Below are positions 32,200 through 39,800 of a DNA stretch of 64,000 nt, one piece after another (positions within the stretch are counted from its first letter, which is position 1; each line of letters starts with the position of its first letter). The stretch lies in assembly GCA_020026335.1 (NCBI GenBank), contig JAHHQO010000003.1:127748-191747 (forward strand), in the 5' to 3' direction. The position numbers and the translations under genes were made by a program. The notes under the pieces are model-generated. The model ran no database searches. It was not told the DNA's origin and saw only the letters and a program-made list of their open reading frames with translations. The stretch comes from Alistipes sp. (GTDB lineage: Bacteria; Bacteroidota; Bacteroidia; Bacteroidales; Rikenellaceae).

Positions 32200-34164
32200 A
32201 TGAAACTTTTGCATATCCTATCAAAAATATTAATGTCGGCCCTTTGGGTGGTCTCGCTCACTTCGTGTGAGGATTACCTCGACCGACAGGACGACGGTAA
32301 ACAGCAAGAGAAAGATGTCTTCGCCAAGTTTACCGAAGTGGATAAGTTGGTCACTCAGCTCTATTCCGACATGTATTCTCGTTCGGCGGGATTAAATATC
32401 ATTTATTCGCACAGTGTGGGTACATTGTGTGACGAGTTGGAGTTCAATAAGGCCGACAGTGATGCCCCCTTCAAGATTCTCAATGGTGAGTTAAGTGCCG
32501 ACCCCTCTTCCATCGGTCAGGTCAACGGTGGCAACTGGTGGTGGCAGCAGTATCAGGTTATCCGTAAGGCTAATAAGATTCTGTGGGGTGTAGAACACTA
32601 CCACACTCCCGATCACCCGTCGAAACCCGGCCTTTTGAAGCAGCGTCTGGCCGAGACCCGTTTCTTCCGTGCCTACTACCACTATATGCTGTTGCGTTGG
32701 CATGGCGAAATGGTCTACATGGACCGTCTTGCTTCTCCCGACGAGCCGGCTTCGAATTATGCTGTCCGCGAATCGGTGCACGCGAGTGTGGAAAAGATGT
32801 GTAAGGACCTCGACGATGCTGCGGCAGTGCTTCCTGCACAGTTGTCGGGTAAGGAAATCGGTCGTATAGACAAAGGTGCGTGCCTGGCGCTGAAAGCTAT
32901 GGTACGATATATTGCCGCACAACCTCTCTACAATGGTGGTGAGAATGGTGTCTCTCCGCTGGGTAACAACGATACCCGTGTGGGTGCCGAGGAATACAAG
33001 GTTTACAAGCCCGAACGCTGGAAGGCTGTGCTCGATGCCACCAACGAGTTCTTCACCGAATGCGGTTCGCGCTATTCGCTCTACAACAAGTATGGCAAGG
33101 AGGATTTTGTCGACGACATCGACGAGCGTTCGAAGTCGGGCAGAACCGTTTACAAGCGTTTGAGTCTCATGTTTCAGGATGTGGATTTCTATCGTACGGA
33201 AGCTATCCTCACCCTCAAGGGCGGTAAGGACTCGCGCTGGTGTCAGGACAATCTTCCCGACCGTGCCGAATTTGGCGGTCAGACCCGTAATCAGCCTACC
33301 CAGGAGCAGGTCGACCAGTATGAGTTCATCGTCGATGGTAAGGGTTACAGCATCTTCAGCCGCGAGGCCAAGGCCGGTGGTTATGACGACGAGAACCCAT
33401 ATGTCAACCGCGACCCTCGTCTCTACCGTGACGTGATTTTCGCTGGTTCCATCTATCAGAACATTGTCTACTCACCCCAGCCGGGTGGCAAAGACCCCAT
33501 CAACCACTCGACATTGCGTGATGGAAAGCATACACGTACGGGTTATGCGTTGCGCAAGTTCATTTTTGAAAACTATGACAAGGAGGGTAGTGTCGTGGGT
33601 CTGTTCTTCCCGTTGATTCGTCTGCCGGAAATCATGCTTATTCATGCCGATGCGCTGAACGAAAACGACGATCCTCAGGCCGCTACCGAGGTGCCGCGTC
33701 TGTTGAACGAGATTCGCGAGCGTTCGTTTATGGTCCCTGTTCCCGAGACTCTGTCATCGAGTAAGGAGTTGCGCAGAGAGTACATCAACCGCGAGCGTCG
33801 TGTGGAGTTGTTCTACGAGAACAACCGATTCTTCGATCTTCGCTACAAGGGTATTCCCACCTTGTCATCAGAGCTGATTAAGGAGTCGCAGTATCTCGGT
33901 CTGTCGGGTGACGGTGACGAGCGCGCACAGTTATGGTTCGATAGAGGTTTTGGTGAGTATCCCCAGACCCAGCACTATATCCATGGCATGATTCCCATGC
34001 CCGATGTCAACGGAAAGGTGGTCATCGACGGCAAGACCTATAAGATGAAGCGTGTGGAGGGGCGGCAGCTGGTGCGCAAGTTCTCCTACCGTGATTACTT
34101 CTTCCCCATCAATAGTAATGAGATTGCCAAAACCCCGACTCTGGTTCAGAATCCCGGCTGGTAG
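32200..34164 (+). CDS. SusD/RagB-family surface glycan-binding lipoprotein
   Basis: Forms the lid on the SusC channel and binds ligand at the cell surface. It is 654 residues with lipobox ending at Cys23 (VSLTSC) followed by EDYLDRQDD, the classical SusD N-terminus. TPR-like helices contain ANKILWGVEHY and RFFRAYYHYMLLRWHGEMVYMD. C-terminal family motifs are IRLPEIMLIHADALNE, INRERRVELFYENNRFFDLRYKG and the closing NPGW. It is longer than SusD itself, consistent with extra loops for a larger ligand. The next gene starts 22 bp downstream. Confidence 0.94.
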   Translation: MKLLHILSKILMSALWVVSLTSCEDYLDRQDDGKQQEKDVFAKFTEVDKLVTQLYSDMYSRSAGLNIIYSHSVGTLCDELEFNKADSDAPFKILNGELSADPSSIGQVNGGNWWWQQYQVIRKANKILWGVEHYHTPDHPSKPGLLKQRLAETRFFRAYYHYMLLRWHGEMVYMDRLASPDEPASNYAVRESVHASVEKMCKDLDDAAAVLPAQLSGKEIGRIDKGACLALKAMVRYIAAQPLYNGGENGVSPLGNNDTRVGAEEYKVYKPERWKAVLDATNEFFTECGSRYSLYNKYGKEDFVDDIDERSKSGRTVYKRLSLMFQDVDFYRTEAILTLKGGKDSRWCQDNLPDRAEFGGQTRNQPTQEQVDQYEFIVDGKGYSIFSREAKAGGYDDENPYVNRDPRLYRDVIFAGSIYQNIVYSPQPGGKDPINHSTLRDGKHTRTGYALRKFIFENYDKEGSVVGLFFPLIRLPEIMLIHADALNENDDPQAATEVPRLLNEIRERSFMVPVPETLSSSKELRREYINRERRVELFYENNRFFDLRYKGIPTLSSELIKESQYLGLSGDGDERAQLWFDRGFGEYPQTQHYIHGMIPMPDVNGKVVIDGKTYKMKRVEGRQLVRKFSYRDYFFPINSNEIAKTPTLVQNPGW

Positions 34165-34186
34165 TCGTAATAATTGATTTCAAGCA

Positions 34187-37100
34187 ATGAAAAAACTAAA
34201 ACATATTCTATTGGCAGTGGAGTGTATGGCTGCGATGAGCGTGGCTGCACAAAGCTCTTATGTCAATCCTATGATAGGTACCAACGGTATGGGACATACA
34301 TTCCCCGGAGCGTGCTATCCGTTCGGACTCGTGCAATTGAGTCCCGACACCGACTGCCAGCCCCACAATATCAATGGTGCCTACAATAAAAAGGCGTATG
34401 AGTATTGTGCCGGCTATCGCTACGATGACCCCACGATTGTGGGTTTCAGCCATACACATTTCAGCGGCACGGGCCACTCCGATTTGGGAGATATTCTGCT
34501 GATGCCTACCACCGGAGAGTTGCAGCTCAAACCCGGTGAGGCAGAAGCTCCCCAAACGGGATACCGTTCGCGTTATAGCCACGACAACGAGGTTGCACGC
34601 CCCGGCTACTACTCGGTCGAACTTGACGATTATTGTGTGAAGGTTCAGCTGACCGCCACACCCCGAGTAGGTGTCCATAAGTACTCTTATCCCAAGGACA
34701 GCCGTGAGGGTCGTGTAGTCATGGATCTCAATCACGGTATCTACAACTACGACGGTAAGACCCTTTGGGCATCCGTCAGAATCGAGAACGATACGTTGGT
34801 TACCGGTTACCGCATCACCAACGGTTGGGCACGTACAAACTACACCTATTTTGCAATTTCCTTTTCCAAACCGATAAAGAACTACGGCTATAAGGATTTG
34901 GAACCTGTGAAATACAGCGGCTTTTGGCACAGATTTGATATGAATCACAACTTTCCCGAAATGGCAGGTCGCAAGGTGGTTTCATATTTTGAATTTGACA
35001 CCCGTCACGATGCCGATTTGGAGGTAAAAGTGGCATTGTCGTCTGTCGGTACCGATGGTGCCGTGGCCAACCTCAAAGCCGAGGTCGGAGGACGCAGTTT
35101 CGATGAGATTGCCTCACAGACCGCACATGCATGGGAGAAGGAGCTCTCCTCCATTCGTGTTGAGGGTGATGAGAATCAGAAGGCAATGTTCTATACCTCT
35201 TATTACCACACGATGATTAATCCGTCGGTTTATACTGATGTCGATGGCCGTTACCGCGGTCTGGATAACAATATCCATTGTGCGGAGGACTTTACCAACT
35301 ACACAATCTTCTCTTTGTGGGATACCTATCGTGCGGAGCACCCCTTGCTCAATCTCATGAAAACGGAGCAGAATCGCGATATGGTGCAGTCGATGTTGTG
35401 TCATCAACAGCAGAGTGTTCATGGTATGTTGCCCGTTTGGAGCCACATGGCCAATGAGAACTGGTGCATGAGTGGTTACCACTCGGTTTCGGTGTTGGCC
35501 GATGCTGTGGTAAAGGGTGCCGATGTCGATATTCACGAGGTACTCCGTGCCATGATTAAGACTTCGAAGGTTCCCTACTATGAGGGGCTGGATAACTATA
35601 TGTGGTTGGGCTATGTACCGATGAACGATTCGGGTACATCGGCCTCCACTACACTGGAGTATGCCTACGATGACTGGTGCATCTATCAGGTGGCACTTTT
35701 GGCCGGCGAGAAAAAGATTGCCGACGAGTACCGTCGTCGCGCATTGAACTACCGTAATGTATTCGACCGCAGCATCGGTTTTGCAAGACCCCGTAAAGCC
35801 AATGGCGCATTCAAAACCCCGTTTGATCCCCTGCACACTTCGGGTGAAGGTTTCATCGAGGGCAATTCGTGGAATTTCACCTTCCATGTGCCTCACGATG
35901 TCAAGGGTCTGATGACGCTCATGGGTGGTGACAAGAAGTTTGTCGAGCGTCTTGACAAGCTCTTCACCATGCAGCTCGATTCTAAGTATTACGAGCATCA
36001 TGAGGATATCACGGCCGACTGCATCCTGGGCGGATATGTCCACGGCAATGAGCCGAGCCACCATATTCCTTACCTTTATGCGTGGAGTTCGCAGCCCTGG
36101 AAAACCCAGTATTGGGTGCGCGAGATTCTTAACCGTATGTACAAGAACGATATCAAAGGTCTGAGTGGCAATGACGACTGCGGACAGATGTCGGCTTGGT
36201 ATATCTTCTCGTCTCTGGGCTTCTATCCCGTATCTCCGGGGACCAATGAATATGTGCTGGGTGCGCCCTATATGCCATATCAGGAACTCTCGCTGCCCAA
36301 TGGTCGCAAGTTTGTCATCAAGGCTCCGGGTGTGAGCGACAAGATGCGCTATGTGCGTTCGGTGAAGCTCAACGGTAAACGCTACGACAAGATGTATATC
36401 ACACATGACGATATTCTTGCCGGCGGCGAAATAGAATTTGTCATGGGAGCATCGCCCAACCGCAAGCGTGGCCTTGCTGCACAGGATAAGCCCTATTCGC
36501 TGACCGATGGGATAATTGTCAATGAAAGGGATAAGTGGTCGGGTTATGATGTAGGTGAGATATTCTTCGAAGATAAGGCACCCGAGACATTGGGTTCGAA
36601 GATATACCATCACATCATTACCGACCCCGAATCCTACATTGCCGACAAGGCGCGCGATGTGCTCAACACCCTCTATTTTTCGCCCGATGACAAGATTACG
36701 CCGGTTCGTGAGTTGCACTATGAGATTGATGATATCGACGGTGTATCGGCCAAAGGCGGCGGTAACGGCAATGTGTCGGTGTGGTACAGCACCCGTCATA
36801 TCGAGTATTCGTTTGCCAAGCGCGACACCGCACGTCTCGACTATGAGACTCGGGGCGTATTGTTCCACGAGCTGACACATGCCTTTCAACTCGAGCCGCA
36901 GGGTATCGGAACCTACGGGACAAACCGCACCTTCTGGGCGTTTATCGAGGGTATGGCCGATGCGGTGAGAGTGGCCAACGGTTGCTTCACGGCCGAGGAC
37001 CGTCCGCGTGGCGGTAATTACGACGACGGATATCGCACTACGGGATTCTTCCTCTACTGGTTGCAGCGCACCAAGGATGCCGACTTTATCAAAAAGTTCA

Positions 37101-37222
37101 ATCGTTCGGCCCTTGAGGTCGTTCCTTGGTCATTTGACGGAGCCGTCAAACACATTTTGGGCAAGGAATACAGTGTGTCCGATTTGTGGGAGGAGTACCA
37201 ACACGAGGTCGGTGACAAATAA
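34187..37222 (+). CDS. GH92 alpha-mannosidase fused to a BSP-type metallopeptidase domain
   Basis: A two-domain secreted enzyme of 1011 residues. A signal peptide is followed by a complete GH92 module (about 22-765) with VNPMIGTNGMGHTFPGACYPFG, FSHTHFSGTGHSDLG, SLWDTYRAEHPLLN, GNEPSHH and GNDDCGQMSAWYIF. The extra 240 residues (about 770-1011) resemble plant basic secretory protein (BSP, PF04450-like): a zinc HELTH motif at about 894-898 followed by FIEGMADAVRVANG and GYRTTGFFLYWLQ. A mannosidase carrying its own peptidase suggests simultaneous attack on the glycan and polypeptide of a mannosylated glycoprotein (inference). Both halves keep their characteristic motifs and the reading frame is uninterrupted, so a chance fusion by frameshift is unlikely. 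Confidence 0.9.
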   Translation: MKKLKHILLAVECMAAMSVAAQSSYVNPMIGTNGMGHTFPGACYPFGLVQLSPDTDCQPHNINGAYNKKAYEYCAGYRYDDPTIVGFSHTHFSGTGHSDLGDILLMPTTGELQLKPGEAEAPQTGYRSRYSHDNEVARPGYYSVELDDYCVKVQLTATPRVGVHKYSYPKDSREGRVVMDLNHGIYNYDGKTLWASVRIENDTLVTGYRITNGWARTNYTYFAISFSKPIKNYGYKDLEPVKYSGFWHRFDMNHNFPEMAGRKVVSYFEFDTRHDADLEVKVALSSVGTDGAVANLKAEVGGRSFDEIASQTAHAWEKELSSIRVEGDENQKAMFYTSYYHTMINPSVYTDVDGRYRGLDNNIHCAEDFTNYTIFSLWDTYRAEHPLLNLMKTEQNRDMVQSMLCHQQQSVHGMLPVWSHMANENWCMSGYHSVSVLADAVVKGADVDIHEVLRAMIKTSKVPYYEGLDNYMWLGYVPMNDSGTSASTTLEYAYDDWCIYQVALLAGEKKIADEYRRRALNYRNVFDRSIGFARPRKANGAFKTPFDPLHTSGEGFIEGNSWNFTFHVPHDVKGLMTLMGGDKKFVERLDKLFTMQLDSKYYEHHEDITADCILGGYVHGNEPSHHIPYLYAWSSQPWKTQYWVREILNRMYKNDIKGLSGNDDCGQMSAWYIFSSLGFYPVSPGTNEYVLGAPYMPYQELSLPNGRKFVIKAPGVSDKMRYVRSVKLNGKRYDKMYITHDDILAGGEIEFVMGASPNRKRGLAAQDKPYSLTDGIIVNERDKWSGYDVGEIFFEDKAPETLGSKIYHHIITDPESYIADKARDVLNTLYFSPDDKITPVRELHYEIDDIDGVSAKGGGNGNVSVWYSTRHIEYSFAKRDTARLDYETRGVLFHELTHAFQLEPQGIGTYGTNRTFWAFIEGMADAVRVANGCFTAEDRPRGGNYDDGYRTTGFFLYWLQRTKDADFIKKFNRSALEVVPWSFDGAVKHILGKEYSVSDLWEEYQHEVGDK

Positions 37223-37251
37223 TTGAATCGATAACATAAAACATTGATGTT

Positions 37252-38499
37252 ATGAAAAATATTCTAGGTATAATGCTTTTGGCATTTGCTGGATTAAACA
37301 TTACAGGTTGCTCCGAGGGCGACCCGTTCAACGGACAGGGTATGCGACCCTCTGTCGACGGAGTCAGCGATGCCGATATTGTCGCTATTGAGAAAGCGTA
37401 CTATGACGCACGCTACAAGGAGTTGACCTTGGTCTGGGAAAGTGTGGCTTCGGAATTCGATGGCAGCTTCTTGGGTACGGAGGTGACCTTCACCTCGCAT
37501 AGCGGCAAGGTGGTAACCACCGAAATTATGCGTGACAAAAACTTCCCGCAGGCCTATGACCGCACGGTAGTGGCAACCAAGAGTCCGCAGAGTGTGATTT
37601 ATCGCAGTATCTGGCGCGACAAGGATAGCAAGCGTATTTACAGTGATTATTGCAAACTCAATGAGGTGGCCAATCTCGAAATCCAAAATGTAGAGTATGG
37701 CCGTGAGGTGAGCTTTAAGAATATGCACATGCCCGAATGGATGATGTCCAACCATGTGGAGGGTACTCCCGAAAGCGACCTCTACTACAAGATTTTGGGC
37801 AATCCTCCCTATGATTTCTGCGAGGCACAGCTCAAGACCATTTGTGGAGCCATGTGGTTCAACGAGCGTGACCCCTATGTCAAGCTCAAGCAGCTGGAAT
37901 GTCAGTTTAAGCCCTCCGATGTCTTGGCCTACGTTACTTGGGAGGGTGACAAAACCATCATGTGTGTGAGTCAGAGTCATGTGAAGGGATTGCTCTCATC
38001 GCCTTTTGAAGAGGCACGTGATGAGCTGATTGGTGTATGCTACCACGAGTTGACCCACACCATGCAGGTGGGTGTCAGTTCATCGAACAGCTTCGACCAC
38101 CAGTGTTATGTTGAGGGTGGTGCTGATGCTTCGCGTCTGATTTGCGGAGGTTTCAGCGAGCAGGCACGTCTCGACCGTTCGCGCAGTGCTGTTGCCAAAG
38201 CCGAGGACCAGACTACTGATTCCAAGAATCCTCCCCACCCGTGGTTGAACCAGTATTCTGACTCGGGCTTCTTCATGGCGTGGTTGCGCCGTTACGACGG
38301 TGACTTCTGGCGCAAGTTCAACTATTCGACTCAGATTCTGATCAGCAACGACTGGACATTCGAGGGGGCTGTGAAGTTGATTTTCGCCGACAACAAGTAT
38401 GTTCAGGAAGAGATTGAGAAACAAGGTTGTAAAAATGATATCCTGAGAGGCTTGTGGAGAGCTTACAAGCAGGATGTCGAGTCTGAAACTTTGGAATAG
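37252..38499 (+). CDS. BSP-type metallopeptidase lipoprotein, copy 1
   Basis: A 415-residue lipoprotein (lipobox NITGC, Cys20), probably surface-exposed. Residues about 45-150 form a Bacteroidota N-terminal domain that I cannot name securely (DUF4998-like at best) with ARYKELTLVWESV and RDKNFPQAYDR. The C-terminal half (about 170-415) is a BSP-type peptidase domain with HELTHTMQVG (His265, Glu266, His269), EGGADASRLICGG and DSGFFMAWLRRYDGDFWRKFN. It is a tandem paralogue of the next gene. It lies 29 bp after the GH92-BSP fusion, whose peptidase domain it resembles. Confidence 0.82.
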   Translation: MKNILGIMLLAFAGLNITGCSEGDPFNGQGMRPSVDGVSDADIVAIEKAYYDARYKELTLVWESVASEFDGSFLGTEVTFTSHSGKVVTTEIMRDKNFPQAYDRTVVATKSPQSVIYRSIWRDKDSKRIYSDYCKLNEVANLEIQNVEYGREVSFKNMHMPEWMMSNHVEGTPESDLYYKILGNPPYDFCEAQLKTICGAMWFNERDPYVKLKQLECQFKPSDVLAYVTWEGDKTIMCVSQSHVKGLLSSPFEEARDELIGVCYHELTHTMQVGVSSSNSFDHQCYVEGGADASRLICGGFSEQARLDRSRSAVAKAEDQTTDSKNPPHPWLNQYSDSGFFMAWLRRYDGDFWRKFNYSTQILISNDWTFEGAVKLIFADNKYVQEEIEKQGCKNDILRGLWRAYKQDVESETLE

Positions 38500-38513
38500 G
38501 AACCTAATCATTG

Positions 38514-38542
38514 ACTCCGGCAGGCAGGACGTCTGTCGGAGT
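38514..38542 (+). other. Hairpin between the two BSP lipoprotein genes
   Basis: ACTCCGGCAG (38514-38523) pairs with CTGTCGGAGT (38533-38542) over 10 bp including one G-U pair, with a 9-nt loop. No U run follows, so it is not a standard terminator. It may stabilise or process the polycistronic mRNA and set the ratio of upstream and downstream products. Confidence 0.5.
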
Positions 38543-38562
38543 TGACCTAAAACGCAAGCAAA

Positions 38563-39780
38563 ATGAATTTCAATAACTTTTTTCGCAAATGTATGGCTGT
38601 CGGTTGTCTGTCATTGTTACTATCGGCAGTCGGTTGTGACTCTTGTGGTATAAAGAGTGTAGTGAAAATCGATGAGGCACTCTACGATGTCCGTTATCAG
38701 GAATTGTTCGTGAACTGGAAACCCGTGGATGAGGAGCTTGATGCCAAGTTTTTGGGTACAGAGGTGACGCTGACCACCATCAGTGGCAAACCTCTCACCA
38801 CTGAGATTTTGCGTGACAAGAATTTTCCCCAGGCCTACAATCGTATTACGGTGGCTACCGCCAACCCCGAAGATGTCGTTTACCGCAGCATCTGGTGTGA
38901 TGAGCAGGGGGAGCGTGTGTATAGCGATGCCTGTCGTGTGGGCGATGTCAAGGGGCTGGAAATCCGTAATGTCGAGTACGGCAAGGAAATCTCCTTCAAA
39001 GAGATGGTCCTCCCGCAATGGCAGATGTACAACGAGATTGAGGGTACTTCCGAAAGTGACCTCTACTACAAAATTTTGGGCAATCCCCCCTATAAATTCT
39101 GCGAGGATATGCTCAAAACTATATGTGGTGCCATGTGGTTCAATGTTGAAGACCCCTATGTGAAACTTAAGAAACTGGAGTGTCAGTTCAAACCTTCGGG
39201 CTATTTGGCCTATGTTACCTGGGAGGATGATAAAACGATTATGTGCGTGAGCCAAAACCATGTGAAGGGCTTGTTGAACGGTGACTATGAGGCCGGTCGT
39301 GATGAGCTGATTGGTGTATGCTACCATGAGCTGACCCACACCATGCAGGTGGGTATCAGCACGAACAGCAATGCCGACCATTATTGTTTCGTTGAGGGCG
39401 GTGCCGATGCTTCTCGTATCATCTGCCGCGGTTTCAGCGAAGAGAAACGACTCTCACGTGCATTGAGTGCTGTGGCCAAGGCCGAGGACCAGACCGAGAA
39501 TCCCGATGCAGCGCCTCATCCCTGGTTGAATCCCTATTGCGATTCGGGTATTTTCATCGCATGGTTGCGTCGTTATGATGGCGATTTCTGGCGTAAGTTC
39601 AACTGTTCGTCTCAGATTCTGAAAGACAAGAACTGGACGCTGGAGAACGCCGTAAAGCTGATTCTGTCAAACAATGTGGCTGTGCAGAAGGATATCGAGG
39701 CACAGGGTTGCATGGACGATATCGTGCGCGGCCTGTGGAGAGTTTACAAGCAGGATGTGGAGTCCGAAAAATTGAACTAA
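38563..39780 (+). CDS. BSP-type metallopeptidase lipoprotein, copy 2
   Basis: A 405-residue tandem duplicate of the preceding gene with the same two-part layout. The lipobox ends at Cys25 (LLSAVGC), a DSCG follows, and the N-terminal domain begins ALYDVRYQELFVNWKPVDEE. The BSP-type domain carries HELTHTMQVG (His255 to His259), EGGADASRIICRGFSEE and DSGIFIAWLRRYDGDFWRKFN. Long stretches around the active site are nearly identical to copy 1 (for example SDLYYKILGNPPY) while the N-terminal 40 residues differ. Retention of both metal motifs suggests that both copies are active. Confidence 0.82.
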   Translation: MNFNNFFRKCMAVGCLSLLLSAVGCDSCGIKSVVKIDEALYDVRYQELFVNWKPVDEELDAKFLGTEVTLTTISGKPLTTEILRDKNFPQAYNRITVATANPEDVVYRSIWCDEQGERVYSDACRVGDVKGLEIRNVEYGKEISFKEMVLPQWQMYNEIEGTSESDLYYKILGNPPYKFCEDMLKTICGAMWFNVEDPYVKLKKLECQFKPSGYLAYVTWEDDKTIMCVSQNHVKGLLNGDYEAGRDELIGVCYHELTHTMQVGISTNSNADHYCFVEGGADASRIICRGFSEEKRLSRALSAVAKAEDQTENPDAAPHPWLNPYCDSGIFIAWLRRYDGDFWRKFNCSSQILKDKNWTLENAVKLILSNNVAVQKDIEAQGCMDDIVRGLWRVYKQDVESEKLN

Positions 39781-39800
39781 TCTAACCGTTTATTTGAATT

